A stretch of 64,000 nt of DNA from Thiomicrorhabdus sediminis (GCF_005885815.1 NZ_CP040602.1:945630-1009629), one strand, 5' to 3'. Positions 26,063 to 35,784 are shown, counted from the first letter of the stretch. Notes: generated by a model not told the origin, from the sequence alone. Program-made: numbers and translations.

Positions 26063-27043
26063 ATGTCTCGAGTATTGGCTGGCGATGTCGGTGGCACCAA
26101 AACGGTTTTGGCGATTTATAAGGCAGAGAAAGGCGAGCTTGCAGAGATTTGCAAAGCCATTTATCCAAGTGGTAAACATTCATGTTTTGAAGACCTGATT
26201 GCAGAATTCCTTGGCGAAGATTCTTCTATTGATTGCGCCGCGTTTGGGATTGCCGGACCTATCAAAAACCAATGTTGCGTTACCACGAATTTACCTTGGA
26301 CAATCGATGCGAAAACTATCCAGCAAACCTTCAATATCGAAAAAGTGCATCTGCTTAATGATTTGGAATCCGCCGCTTACGGCATTTTGCAACTGGATAG
26401 CTTTCATGAGCTGAACCCTAATGCTATAGAGCAATCAGGGCATATTGCGGTGATTGCCGCCGGTACAGGTTTGGGGGAGGCCATTCTATTTTTTGATGGT
26501 GAACAACACCACGCCATGCCGACCGAAGGCGGCCATTGTGAGTTTGCACCACAAAATGAATTTGAAGACCATTTGCTGCTATTCTTACGCCAACGTTTTC
26601 AAGGTCATGTCAGTATCGAGCGTCTTTTGTCCGGAGACGGTTTTGGTAATATTTATGACTTTTTGAAAAGCATTGAGTTTGCCAAATCCGATATGGAATT
26701 GGAGAAACGTATGCAATCTGAAGATCGCAATGCGCTGATCAGTCAAACGGCTCTGGAAGATCATGATTTACTCTGTTCTCAAGCATTGAAAATGTTTTGC
26801 CGTATCTATGGCGCCGAAGCCGGTAACCTTGCCTTGAAAACCCTGCCTTTAGGAGGTGTTTATATTGCTGGAGGCATTGCCCCAAAAATCAAACAAGCGA
26901 TGAAGGACGGCTTGTTTATGGAAGGTTTTCTGGATAAGGGCCGAATGCGTCACGCGATTGAACAAATTCCAGTCAGGATTGTCGATAACCCGGAAGCGCC
27001 CTTATTAGGCGCGGCCTATTTTGCTAGCCAGAGAATCAAATAA
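26063..27043 (+). CDS. glk: Glucokinase
   Basis: A 326-residue ASKHA-fold sugar kinase that phosphorylates glucose with ATP. GDVGGTKT (residues ~7-14) is the phosphate-binding loop, GIAGPI and LNDLE follow, AAGTGLGEA lies near 130 and a GG(H)CEF zinc-less substrate loop after it; PLLGAAYFA ends the protein. Size and motifs match Glk. GGGAGTGG precedes the ATG. It sits behind the GH15-like gene and would feed glucose from glucan or sucrose turnover into central metabolism. Confidence 0.92.
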   Translation: MSRVLAGDVGGTKTVLAIYKAEKGELAEICKAIYPSGKHSCFEDLIAEFLGEDSSIDCAAFGIAGPIKNQCCVTTNLPWTIDAKTIQQTFNIEKVHLLNDLESAAYGILQLDSFHELNPNAIEQSGHIAVIAAGTGLGEAILFFDGEQHHAMPTEGGHCEFAPQNEFEDHLLLFLRQRFQGHVSIERLLSGDGFGNIYDFLKSIEFAKSDMELEKRMQSEDRNALISQTALEDHDLLCSQALKMFCRIYGAEAGNLALKTLPLGGVYIAGGIAPKIKQAMKDGLFMEGFLDKGRMRHAIEQIPVRIVDNPEAPLLGAAYFASQRIK

Positions 27044-27131
27044 TTTATGCTCGGCTATTGGTTTGAAAGAGAATGCGCCGTTTGCCGTAGAATTCAGTTG
27101 ACCCTAGTTAAACAGCGTCATTTTCTACGAA

Positions 27132-28940
27132 TTAACTAGCCGATCGCTTAGACATCCAATTACGCCAACCTCCGGTTGAACTGATATCTTCAGCGCCTTC
27201 AATACCGTAAGGTTCACAGATAAAACCGACCACTTCCTTGCCGTCAATCAACTCGATTTTGCCTAAGCCGAGCGGTGAAGGAATCAATGCCAAAAACGAA
27301 CCTAAATGCGCTTTGGGCATCGACCAGACTTCAACCTCAATGCTTTGTCCGTCTTGATCGGTTTTAATCAATCCCGGTTTAAGAATAGGGCGGCTTGCTA
27401 ACTCAAAAAAACGATATTTTTCAGCGGTTTTGGTGGTTTGCAAAAGCTTGGCATTGCGTTCAAGCAATTGGCCATTCAGCGGAAAACCACTCAAATGTGC
27501 GCCGACCACGGCCAATTCGATATGCTGGCTATTGGTAAAATGGCTGCTATTGCTCTGAGGTAAAGGCAGCTCTTTTGCGCCTGCCGTTTGCACAAAATGC
27601 GGTTGCAGGCTGTCGACCAGTTGCAATAGCTTGGCATCACTGCCTGCAGGGGCAAACAAGGTCACGCCGGTGGGAAGGTGGTCTTGTCTGAATCCGGTCG
27701 GCATCGCGACAGCGGCATAATCCAATAGATTCATAAAGTTGGTATAGGTTCCTAAGATCGAGTTTAGTCCAATAGGATTGTTTTTAATCTGCTCGATGGA
27801 ATAGATGGTCGGAGTGGTCGGTGTCATCATGCAATCAATGCCAGACTCATTCCAGATAATTTCAGCCTTGCGTTGCGCGTTTTGCAGCGCATAACTGCCT
27901 TTATAGGCATCGGCGGCGGAAAGGTTTCGCGCTCCGGCAACGATATTCGCTACCGTCGGATCCATAATCTCTTCGTTTTGTTCGAAGAAGGCTTCAATCG
28001 CGACATAACGCTCGGCAACCCAGGCACCGCCATAAAGCAGCTTGGCGGTTTCAATCCAGATAGCGAAAGGCACTTCTTTGGTCTGGTAACCCAAAGCTTC
28101 GATTTTAGCTTGGCTTGACAAGAAATTTTGCTCGGCATCCTTATCACCGGCAAAAAACAGCGAGGCCTTGTCGGGAATGCCGATAATCGGTTTGACTGCC
28201 CAAGCCGGCGCATTGAGACTGTCCAGTTCTCGACTGAATTCATCTTCGGCATCAAACTGTGCACTGACCTGCATGACGCTATAAGCATCCTGCGCATTCA
28301 GGGCGAAAATGCTCACCACATCTTGAGAGCGCACAGCCGGCACCACGCCTTTTGTACTCAATAGCCCTTTGGAGGGTTTTAGACCCACCAGATTATTGAA
28401 GGTGGCAGGTACTCGGCCGGAACCTGCTGTATCGGTGCCGAGCGAGAAAGTGCATAGGTTCAATGCCAAAGAGATTGCCGAACCGGAACTGGAACCACCG
28501 GAAATCATTTTGAAATCGAAACTATTATGACAAACCCCGTAAGGAGAACGTGTACCGACCAATCCGGTGGCGAACTGATCCATATTCGATTTCGCTAAAG
28601 GAATCGCACCGGCCTCGATCAATAATTCCACCACAGTCGCGGACTCTTCTGGAATGTAACTGTATTCTTTACAAGCCGCGGTAGTAGGAATACCTGCTAA
28701 ATCGATATTGTCCTTGATGACAAACGGCACGCCCCATAAAGGCAAACTGTTCGGCTCGCTGCTTTCCAAGCGGCTGATATAGGGCTCCAATTCAGCCTCA
28801 TTGAGCAGGTGAATAAACACATTGTAATGCTCATAGTGGGTGGCTTTTTCACGCAGCATCGCCATCAGACCACGCGGCGTTAAACCGCCGGTTTGGTAGA
28901 GCTTTTGTAGCGATTCAAGGCTAAGGTTTAATTCATGCAT
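27132..28940 (-). CDS. atzF: Allophanate hydrolase
   Basis: A 602-residue amidase-signature enzyme that splits allophanate into ammonia and CO2 in the last step of urea or guanidine breakdown. The catalytic Lys is in VIKDNID (~residue 76), the Ser-cisSer pair in GGSSSGSA (~150) and the nucleophile region in GTDTAGSGR (~173). A C-terminal ~130-residue domain (VVGAHLSGFPLNGQL, then GPYGIEG-like CEPYGIEGAED) is the second domain of full-length AtzF/DUR1. It overlaps the carboxylase stop by 8 bases, showing tight coupling. Confidence 0.95.
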   Translation of the reverse strand: MHELNLSLESLQKLYQTGGLTPRGLMAMLREKATHYEHYNVFIHLLNEAELEPYISRLESSEPNSLPLWGVPFVIKDNIDLAGIPTTAACKEYSYIPEESATVVELLIEAGAIPLAKSNMDQFATGLVGTRSPYGVCHNSFDFKMISGGSSSGSAISLALNLCTFSLGTDTAGSGRVPATFNNLVGLKPSKGLLSTKGVVPAVRSQDVVSIFALNAQDAYSVMQVSAQFDAEDEFSRELDSLNAPAWAVKPIIGIPDKASLFFAGDKDAEQNFLSSQAKIEALGYQTKEVPFAIWIETAKLLYGGAWVAERYVAIEAFFEQNEEIMDPTVANIVAGARNLSAADAYKGSYALQNAQRKAEIIWNESGIDCMMTPTTPTIYSIEQIKNNPIGLNSILGTYTNFMNLLDYAAVAMPTGFRQDHLPTGVTLFAPAGSDAKLLQLVDSLQPHFVQTAGAKELPLPQSNSSHFTNSQHIELAVVGAHLSGFPLNGQLLERNAKLLQTTKTAEKYRFFELASRPILKPGLIKTDQDGQSIEVEVWSMPKAHLGSFLALIPSPLGLGKIELIDGKEVVGFICEPYGIEGAEDISSTGGWRNWMSKRSAS

Positions 28941-31900
28941 GGGTGTCTTCCTTTAATACCATCAGTGCCTGACCGGTTTGAATCAGGTCGCCTTCATTCA
29001 CTAAAATTTCGCTTACTGTGCCGCTGAATTCGGCATTGACAGGGATTTCGATTTTCATGGTTTCCAAAATGGCGATCACCTGGTCCTCTTCGACGCGGTC
29101 TCCTGGTTTGACTTGCAGTTTCCAGACACTGCCGGTAATCGGCGAATTGGCCGCGGCAAACCCTTCTGGAATCTGTAAAGGTGCATCGGCTTGCAATTCT
29201 TCTTGTTCGGTGTCCGATTCGAAGTTCGCCAATCCTGATTCTTCCCAGTACAAACGCTCGGCTTCGAATGCGGCCTGCTGAGTGTCTTGGAATTCGCCAA
29301 TGCTGTCGTCGTTTTCGGCAAGGAACTGCTGATAAGCATTCAATGACAGTTCGGTCTCTTCGATTTCAATGTCAAAACGTCCCAGAGGGAAATCGAGACG
29401 TGCCTGTTTCAGTTCTTCTTCACTGACCGGATAGAATTTAATCTGATCGAAGAAATCCAATAACCAAGGTTTGTCGGAACTGAAGTTCTGTGTTTGGAAA
29501 TAGGCGTTCCACATCTGGATGGTGCGACCCACAAACTGATAACCGCCCGGGCCTTCCATACCGTAAACGCACATATAGGCACCACCGATACCGACGGCGT
29601 TTTCCGGTGTCCAGGTTCGTGCCGGGTTGTATTTGGTGGTGACCAGACGGTGACGAGGGTCAAGCGGGGTTGCAACCGGAGCGCCCAGATAGACATCACC
29701 CAAGCCCATCACCAGATAGTTGGCGTTAAAGACAATCTTTTTGACATCTTCAATGCTGTCCAAGCCGTTAATTCGGCGGATAAACTCGATATTGCTCGGA
29801 CACCATGGGGCATTAGGACGGACCGTGGTCATGTATTTTTCAATTGCCAAACGTGTGCTCGGATCATCCCAAGATAACGGCAGATGAACAATGCGACTTT
29901 TTACCGTCAGGTCCTTACCGGAACCGACTTCGCTTTCCAGCGCAATCAATTTTTCCAGTAAATCTTGTTGTGAGATTTGTCTTGGGTCGTAATGCACCTG
30001 CAACGAACGGATACCTGGTGTCAGGTCCTTCAAAAACGCCCATTTTTGCGCCGGGTTGTCGTTATCACGCAAATCACGCAGCTTTTCGAACAACACCTGA
30101 ATACGGAAACGCAACGCCAGATCCAGTTCCATCGCTCCATATTCGATGAGAAGGTGAGAGTCGCCGGAACGGCGGTATTTAACGCCGATTTCATGTTGCG
30201 TATGGTCCTGTTCAAAAGCAATGCAGGATTGTTCGGTTGAACTGTCTAAAAACTCTAGAGTAGGCGTGACCTTGTCATTTAGTGAGAGAATTGCCGCTTC
30301 TTGGGCTTTTAACGCTCTTTCCGCTTCCGCTGTACTAACCGCCTTGAACTTGACCTTGTCGCCCGGGCGCAGTTGCCCCATTTTCCATTGTTCGGCTTCG
30401 ATAATGGTGGCTGGGCAGACAAACCCCCCTAAGCTTGGACCGTCTTGCGCGAGAATCACCGGCATATCACCGGTGAAATCGATTGCACCGATGGCATAGG
30501 GATTGTCGTGGATATTGGAAGGGTGTAGGCCGGCTTCACCACCACTGTTGCGAGCCCATTGCGGTTTCGGGCCAATCAATCGAATCCCGGTACGGCTTGA
30601 GTTGTAATGTACTTTCCATTCGGCAGAGAAGAAGTTTTCGATATCGTCTTCGGTAAAGAAGTCCGGGCAGCCTTGCGGACCGTAAATGACTGCGATTTCA
30701 TACAGGTTGCCTAAAGTTGGAATAGCGTTGTCAGGTAGTTTAATCAGTTCATCCTGTGTATCTAGATTCTGTACACGCAACACATCACCAATACGTAACA
30801 GGCGACCACCGTGACCACCGAAGCCGCCTAAAGAGAAGGTGGTTTTACTGCCCATATAATCGGGCACATCAAAGCCGCCTAATACTGCCAGATAGGCGCG
30901 TTGACCGATATCTTTAATGACTTTTGATTTCAGTTGTTGACCGGCTTTGACCTTAATCGCCCGGTTTTGGGCAATCGGCTCTTTATCCAGGGTGGCTTTA
31001 ATATCGGCACCGGTAATACAGATCATTGTATCGGTATCGAATTTCATACTGATACCCGATACCGTCATTTCAATGGTCGCGGCATCTTCCGGGTTGTTTA
31101 GGCAACGGTTCGCCAAACGATGGGAAAGCGCATCCATAGGCCCTGATGGTGGCACACCGATATCCCAATAGCCGACTCGCCCCGGATAGCTCACCAGCAT
31201 AGAGTGAGTTCCCGGATTAGTGACCTCAATCGTATTTGGGGTGTGTTTAAAACCGTTCAAGAACTGGGTGAACAGCTGAGCACCGACTTTAAAGGTATCA
31301 TTATGGCTAAGCGCTTCAAGATAAGCGACATTGGTTTCAAAGCCGTGAATCTGCGTTTCATGCAATGCGTCTTGCAAAGCGCTGATCGTGCTTTCACGGC
31401 TCTCGCCTTTAACAATGATTTTCGCCATCATCGGATCATAAAACGAACTGACCTCGATGCCGCGACCACACCAAGTATCGACACGGCAGTTGCTTGGCAT
31501 TTGCCAGCCGGTGATTTTTCCGGCACTTGGCTGGAAGTTTTTAAATGGATCTTCAGCATAAACACGCACTTCAATGGCGTGACCTTGCGGCGCTGGAATC
31601 TGTTCGGCGGATAAAGGCAGTTTCGAATCGTAGGCGACTTTGATCATCCACTCGACCAAATCGACATTGCGCACCGTTTCGGTAATACCGTGTTCCACCT
31701 GCAATCGGGTATTCACCTCAAGGAAATAGAACTCATTGCTGTCGGCATCATAGACATATTCGACGGTACCGGCCGATTTATAATTGACCAGTTTACATAA
31801 CTCGATCGCATAATCTTCCATCTGCTGGACTTGCTCACGGCTGATGCCCGGTGCGGGAGTTTCTTCAACCACTTTCTGGTTACGGCGTTGTAAAGAACAG

Positions 31901-32580
31901 TCACGTTCTCCGAAAGACACGACATTACCTTGACCGTCACCGAAAATCTGAATTTCGATATGGCGTGCATGGACAACGAATTTTTCCAGGAACAAACCGG
32001 CTTGACCGAAAGAGTTCTGGCTCAAACGTTTGACCTGTTCAAACGCATTATTCAAATCCTCGGCATTGTCACATTTTTGCATACCGATACCGCCACCACC
32101 GGCGGTACTTTTGAGCATGACCGGATAACCGATGCGCTCTGCTTCGCTTAAAGCCTGTTCAACAGAATCCAGTAGACCCGAACCCGGCAGTAAAGGCACC
32201 TTGGCTTTGATTGCAAGTTCGCGAGCGGTGTGTTTCAGGCCGAAATCTCGAATCTGTTCATTGGTCGGGCCGATAAAGGTGATACCGGCGGCTTCACAAT
32301 CCGAGGCAAAAGTGGTGTTTTCGCTTAAAAAACCGTAACCCGGGTGGACCGCATCGACGCCAAGCCTTTTTGCTTCGGCAAGAATAAACGGGACATTCAG
32401 ATAGGTTTCCGAGGCGGTATTACCCTTAAGAAAGATGACTTCATCGGCTTGCTGAACATGTAATGACGCACGATCCGCATCTGAGGCGAGGGCGACCGAA
32501 GCGATATTCATCTTTTTCAGCGTGCGCATAATACGGGTGGCGATGGCGCCGCGGTTGGCAATGAGTACTTTCTTAAACAT
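28933..32580 (-). CDS. Guanidine (urea) carboxylase, biotin-dependent
   Basis: A 1215-residue multidomain enzyme. In order: biotin carboxylase with ATP-grasp (KVLIANRGAIATRIM, GGGGIGMQKC, residues 1-450), the KipA/AHS2-like carboxyltransferase half (SYPGRVGYWDIGVPPSGPMD), the KipI/AHS1-like half (KYRRSGDSHLLIEYGAMELD), and a biotinyl domain with ETMKIE at the C-terminus. Such enzymes carboxylate urea or, in clusters with two UAAP/Cgd proteins, guanidine. A guanidine-II riboswitch lies directly before the start codon, so guanidine is the likely substrate. AAAAGGA is the ribosome site. The product passes to the Cgd proteins and AtzF. Confidence 0.93.
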   Translation of the reverse strand: MFKKVLIANRGAIATRIMRTLKKMNIASVALASDADRASLHVQQADEVIFLKGNTASETYLNVPFILAEAKRLGVDAVHPGYGFLSENTTFASDCEAAGITFIGPTNEQIRDFGLKHTARELAIKAKVPLLPGSGLLDSVEQALSEAERIGYPVMLKSTAGGGGIGMQKCDNAEDLNNAFEQVKRLSQNSFGQAGLFLEKFVVHARHIEIQIFGDGQGNVVSFGERDCSLQRRNQKVVEETPAPGISREQVQQMEDYAIELCKLVNYKSAGTVEYVYDADSNEFYFLEVNTRLQVEHGITETVRNVDLVEWMIKVAYDSKLPLSAEQIPAPQGHAIEVRVYAEDPFKNFQPSAGKITGWQMPSNCRVDTWCGRGIEVSSFYDPMMAKIIVKGESRESTISALQDALHETQIHGFETNVAYLEALSHNDTFKVGAQLFTQFLNGFKHTPNTIEVTNPGTHSMLVSYPGRVGYWDIGVPPSGPMDALSHRLANRCLNNPEDAATIEMTVSGISMKFDTDTMICITGADIKATLDKEPIAQNRAIKVKAGQQLKSKVIKDIGQRAYLAVLGGFDVPDYMGSKTTFSLGGFGGHGGRLLRIGDVLRVQNLDTQDELIKLPDNAIPTLGNLYEIAVIYGPQGCPDFFTEDDIENFFSAEWKVHYNSSRTGIRLIGPKPQWARNSGGEAGLHPSNIHDNPYAIGAIDFTGDMPVILAQDGPSLGGFVCPATIIEAEQWKMGQLRPGDKVKFKAVSTAEAERALKAQEAAILSLNDKVTPTLEFLDSSTEQSCIAFEQDHTQHEIGVKYRRSGDSHLLIEYGAMELDLALRFRIQVLFEKLRDLRDNDNPAQKWAFLKDLTPGIRSLQVHYDPRQISQQDLLEKLIALESEVGSGKDLTVKSRIVHLPLSWDDPSTRLAIEKYMTTVRPNAPWCPSNIEFIRRINGLDSIEDVKKIVFNANYLVMGLGDVYLGAPVATPLDPRHRLVTTKYNPARTWTPENAVGIGGAYMCVYGMEGPGGYQFVGRTIQMWNAYFQTQNFSSDKPWLLDFFDQIKFYPVSEEELKQARLDFPLGRFDIEIEETELSLNAYQQFLAENDDSIGEFQDTQQAAFEAERLYWEESGLANFESDTEQEELQADAPLQIPEGFAAANSPITGSVWKLQVKPGDRVEEDQVIAILETMKIEIPVNAEFSGTVSEILVNEGDLIQTGQALMVLKEDTHA

Positions 32581-32593
32581 TGTATGTCCTTTT

Positions 32594-32641
32594 CTCAGAT
32601 CGTTCTGAGCGCGTTTAGTCTACGACCCAGGTCGTCCTGGG
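32594..32641 (-). ncRNA. Guanidine-II (mini-ykkC) riboswitch
   Basis: On the minus strand two hairpins stand in tandem: CCCAGG-ACGA-CCTGGG, a 16-base linker, then CTCAGA-ACGA-TCTGAG. Two short stems with ACGR loops joined by a short linker define the guanidine-II class. The ribosome site AAAAGGA starts at the base after the second stem and the carboxylase ATG follows nine bases later-type spacing, so control of translation by guanidine is expected. It lies within the operon, downstream of the Cgd-type genes. The 330 bases upstream hold an AT-rich stretch, possibly an internal promoter, and a palindromic repeat. Confidence 0.88.
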
Positions 32642-32830
32642 ATATTGTTGTTTTTATATTGTTTAAAAATTTGTTTGCTGCAAATCAATCAAGGATTTGC
32701 GTTTTATCTATGAGAGCGTAATGAGAACCAAAATTTGAGTCCTTATATCTAATCTCAAAAACGTCAGCAGTGACTTAAGTGTTAGGTTTAGCGCCATTAA
32801 ATTTCTGATGGCGTTGTAAAAACGTGATGA

Positions 32831-32962
32831 GAAGTTCAAGAGCAAGGCGGACGGAGCGCAGAAACCGCAGTGTATGTTTGAATACATGAGGATTTCTCAA
32901 CTTACCCCTTCGGGCGTCGAGTTCTGCGTTTTGAGCACCGCCTAACGCAGCTCTTGAGCTTC
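32831..32962. repeat. Dispersed palindromic element before the guanidine carboxylase leader
   Basis: Arms GAAGTTCAAGAGC (from 32831) and GCTCTTGAGCTTC (to 32962) enclose AAGGCGG, GAGCGCAGAA with complements on the other side, and a central hairpin TGTAT-GTTTGA-ATACA followed by TGAG. It shares its internal order with the element at 9258. It fills part of the 393-base gap between the Cgd-type gene and the carboxylase. Confidence 0.65.
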
Positions 32963-32973
32963 ACAATAGTTTT

Positions 32974-33615
32974 TTACTCCCAGATAACCATTTCTACTGG
33001 TGTCGGGTTATATCCGTTGCACGGGTTGTTGAGCTGTGGGCAGTTCGACACCAAAATCAAGGTATCCATATGCGCCTGCATTTCCACATAACGGCCTGGA
33101 GCGGAGATACCGTCATCAAAATCCAGATGGCCGTCTGGGGTGACCGGCACATTCATAAAGAAGTTGATATTGCTCGATAGATCGTCTTTGCTCATTTTTT
33201 TGTCGTGGTTGCAAGAACAGCTACCCAGCGCCATGAGAAAAGAGTCACGGCAAGAGTGCATATGACGTTTTTCAATGGCGTAACGCACGGTATTACTTTC
33301 CGCCGAGCAAGCGCCACCAATGGTATCGTGGCGACCACAGGTATCATCGACGATGGTTAGCATCGGATTACCCAAGTTAGAGCGCAATACGCTGCCTGTG
33401 GTCAGATAGATATTACCTTGCTCACGAATGGTATCGGTCGCTGAATAGCGTTCATCGTGGTCAGTGGCGTTATAAAACAGGGTGTCGACCGCTTCATTTC
33501 CTTCCAGATCAACAATACGGAAGAATTGCCCGGCTTTGACTTCATGCATCCAAGGTTTGCCAGCCTCGACCACTTCACGGTAAACGATACGGCTTTCGTC
33601 AAATTTTTCAGTCAT
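32974..33615 (-). CDS. Carboxyguanidine deiminase-type subunit (UAAP2, DUF1989)
   Basis: A 213-residue protein of the urea-carboxylase-associated family (DUF1989). [35 protein letters not shown] and the Cys/His-rich [18 protein letters not shown] are conserved stretches with probable metal ligands. With its partner it converts carboxyguanidine to allophanate in guanidine degradation. The ATG at 33615 follows GGGGAGA and overlaps the previous gene by 8 bases; a longer frame from 33723 would run deep into that gene. Which of cgdA/cgdB it corresponds to is left open. Confidence 0.88.
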   Translation of the reverse strand: MTEKFDESRIVYREVVEAGKPWMHEVKAGQFFRIVDLEGNEAVDTLFYNATDHDERYSATDTIREQGNIYLTTGSVLRSNLGNPMLTIVDDTCGRHDTIGGACSAESNTVRYAIEKRHMHSCRDSFLMALGSCSCNHDKKMSKDDLSSNINFFMNVPVTPDGHLDFDDGISAPGRYVEMQAHMDTLILVSNCPQLNNPCNGYNPTPVEMVIWE

Positions 33616-34351
33616 TAGGATTCTCCCCATAAAATACTTTGGTGTTGTAGTAGGCGCGTTCGTTTTCGCCTCGGTGTATGCGGCATGGATCATCTTGAGC
33701 GACAGGCAGTGCTTTAAATACACTTAACTCAATCGGTTTTGGCTTATATTCCGCGTTTGGATCCATGGCGTGCTGCACACTTGATAGTGAGACAATACAG
33801 TCCATTTCAAAACGTAAATCGACATAGTCACCGGCTTTTGAGTTGTTTTCGATAAAAGTCATGGCACCGTCATCTTCGACACGGACTTTGGAAAACCAGT
33901 TGATATTGGGCACGATATCGCTACTGTTCAATCCCCATTTGGACAACTCGTTAATCAGTCCGTCATAGGCATTTTTGTAATAGTCGTTATGCGCTTGCTG
34001 ATAGGTTTTTACGCCGTATTTACGTTCCACCATCGCAGCGTTGCTGATACCACCGATGGTATCGTGCCAGCCACAACTGTCGGCGATGACCGAGCACATA
34101 ACGCGTCCCATATCGCTGAAACACATATTCGGTGTTGTCAAAAAGGCGGTTTTCTGTGCCTTCAAGGTATCCGGCATATTGAAACGTTCGTTTTTGACTT
34201 CGATATTGTTCATTAACATGGCGATATTGGCGCCGCCTTCAATATCCGTCAGACGAAGCACCGTACCGCGGCGAATCACGCCAGACCAGTGGGCGCCACC
34301 GGGAAAGCTCTCTTTCCAGATAAGGCCGTTATATTCGCTAACTTCAGCCAT
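33608..34351 (-). CDS. Carboxyguanidine deiminase-type subunit (UAAP1, DUF1989)
   Basis: A 247-residue DUF1989 protein and the partner of the next gene. [22 protein letters not shown], then [12 protein letters not shown] and NFF-like NINWFSKV are the family hallmarks; the Cys-His pair in SCGWHD matches the CGRHD of its partner. The two probably form a heteromeric deiminase. AGGAGAATAACC precedes the ATG. It begins two bases after the NikR-like gene stop and overlaps the downstream partner. Confidence 0.88.
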   Translation of the reverse strand: MAEVSEYNGLIWKESFPGGAHWSGVIRRGTVLRLTDIEGGANIAMLMNNIEVKNERFNMPDTLKAQKTAFLTTPNMCFSDMGRVMCSVIADSCGWHDTIGGISNAAMVERKYGVKTYQQAHNDYYKNAYDGLINELSKWGLNSSDIVPNINWFSKVRVEDDGAMTFIENNSKAGDYVDLRFEMDCIVSLSSVQHAMDPNAEYKPKPIELSVFKALPVAQDDPCRIHRGENERAYYNTKVFYGENPND

Positions 34352-34353
34352 GG

Positions 34354-34827
34354 TTATTCTCCTGTAGTTGATTGACTGTCCTTATCAGGACTGCTTGAAG
34401 TATAAATAGGGGGCAACGCAGAGTGCGTCAGGTATAGGTTTGAGTTCTTCACGCCACGAAACGCCTGCATCTCATCGCTGATGCGTTTAAGCTCCTGAGC
34501 AGGGCCTTGCATCAGGTTCACCTCTAGGGTGTGCTGATCCATCAGTTGAATCTGCGTGCTGGAAATGATTTCGGCGACATGTTGGTGTTTGAGCTGATTC
34601 AGCTTTTGCTGTAATCCTGGCACCGTATGGTTGTAAACCAAGGTGAAAGTACCGGCCATAATGTCATTGGTGAAATTCTGTTTGAATGAGGCCGATTCTT
34701 TGCGAATCAAATCCGCCAGTAAGGCCGAGCGGTTTTTAAAGCCACGTGCAGCGGTGAGCTGTTCCAAATCTTCCAATACATTGGCTGGAAGAGACGCACT
34801 TGTTCTAACTAAATTACTTTGAGACAT
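34354..34827 (-). CDS. NikR-like ribbon-helix-helix regulator without a nickel site
   Basis: A 157-residue regulator. Residues 6-45 are a ribbon-helix-helix (R8, S10, S12 at the DNA-facing strand positions, then RGFKNRSALLADLI). Residues 57-140 align without gaps to the NikR ACT-like domain. Of the four nickel ligands only the first is kept: H83 equals E. coli H76, but Q92, Q94 and T100 replace H87, H89 and C95. It therefore probably senses something else, perhaps guanidine or a breakdown product. A 28-bp inverted repeat of NikR architecture occurs before its own operon and two others, the probable binding sites. Confidence 0.85.
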   Translation of the reverse strand: MSQSNLVRTSASLPANVLEDLEQLTAARGFKNRSALLADLIRKESASFKQNFTNDIMAGTFTLVYNHTVPGLQQKLNQLKHQHVAEIISSTQIQLMDQHTLEVNLMQGPAQELKRISDEMQAFRGVKNSNLYLTHSALPPIYTSSSPDKDSQSTTGE

Positions 34828-34853
34828 CGTTGTCTTCCTTCTGTTAAATGGCG

Positions 34854-35762
34854 TTAAAAAATATCCGGTACTTCGGAATTAACCGGAACCATACGAACCA
34901 TGCTGAGCTTGTCATCCATATCAATCTCTTCATGTTCGGGATGAACCAGCTTTTCCAAATAAGCTTTGGTCGCTAAAAATTCAGGGCTAAGCAAAGTGTC
35001 GGCTTTTCTCGGACGAGGTAACGGCACTTCTAAGGCTTCAACGACTTGCCCCGGATTGGCTTCCAAAACCAGAATACGATCGGCGAGATAAATCGCTTCG
35101 TCCAAATCGTGGGTGATAAAAAAAATGGTGATATCGATGTTCTGCCAGATTTCCAATAGGTATTGCTGCATCTTCAAACGGTTTTGCGGGTCCAAGGCGG
35201 CAAACGGCTCATCCATCAAAAGGATTTTCGGTTGATTGGCCAAGGCGCGAATAATCGCGACACGCTGCTTCATCCCCCCGGATAACTGATGCGGATAAGC
35301 ATCGGCAAACTTGGTCAAGCCGACCAGATCAATCCATTGAAACGCTTCGGCTTCGGCAGTGTTATAAGCCATGCCGGCCTGAGTCAGACCAAACATGACG
35401 TTTTGCTTGATGGTCAACCACGGAAACAGCGAATAACTTTGAAACACCATACCGCGATCAGGGCCAGGGCCTGTGACGGTGTTGTCATCGATGACAATCG
35501 CACCTTGTTCATGGGTTTCCAATCCGGCGATCAGGCGCGCCAAAGTCGATTTACCGCAGCCAGAAGGGCCAACCACACAGATGAACTCGCGCTTGTAGGC
35601 GGTGAAGTCGATCTCGTTCAATACCTTAACCGGCGTGCCTTTATGATCAAAGCTTTTATGTAAACCTTCGATTTTCAAAGCCGCAGGGCGTTTTAGAATG
35701 CGTGCGCTACGATCTGCAATTTCAGGAGTAAACCATTTGTATAACGGGTGTTCTGTATTCAT
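34854..35762 (-). CDS. ABC transporter ATPase (nitrate/sulfonate-type), guanidine uptake
   Basis: A 302-residue ATP-binding subunit. Walker A VGPSGCGKST, signature LSGGMKQRVAI, Walker B ILLMDEPFAALD and an H-loop THDLDEA are all present; a ~45-residue N-terminal extension precedes the core. The closest types are TauB/SsuB/NrtD. The ATG at 35762 is chosen over an upstream frame that would overlap the permease gene. It works with the permease just upstream and, by inference, with the binding protein at 15405. Confidence 0.9.
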   Translation of the reverse strand: MNTEHPLYKWFTPEIADRSARILKRPAALKIEGLHKSFDHKGTPVKVLNEIDFTAYKREFICVVGPSGCGKSTLARLIAGLETHEQGAIVIDDNTVTGPGPDRGMVFQSYSLFPWLTIKQNVMFGLTQAGMAYNTAEAEAFQWIDLVGLTKFADAYPHQLSGGMKQRVAIIRALANQPKILLMDEPFAALDPQNRLKMQQYLLEIWQNIDITIFFITHDLDEAIYLADRILVLEANPGQVVEALEVPLPRPRKADTLLSPEFLATKAYLEKLVHPEHEEIDMDDKLSMVRMVPVNSEVPDIF

Positions 35763-35784
35763 CTTCGGGTTGCCTCTGTATTGC

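Noticed and set aside
27044..27131. Terminator between glk and the allophanate hydrolase gene
   Set aside because: No GC-rich stem with U-tract could be found in the 88-base convergent gap.
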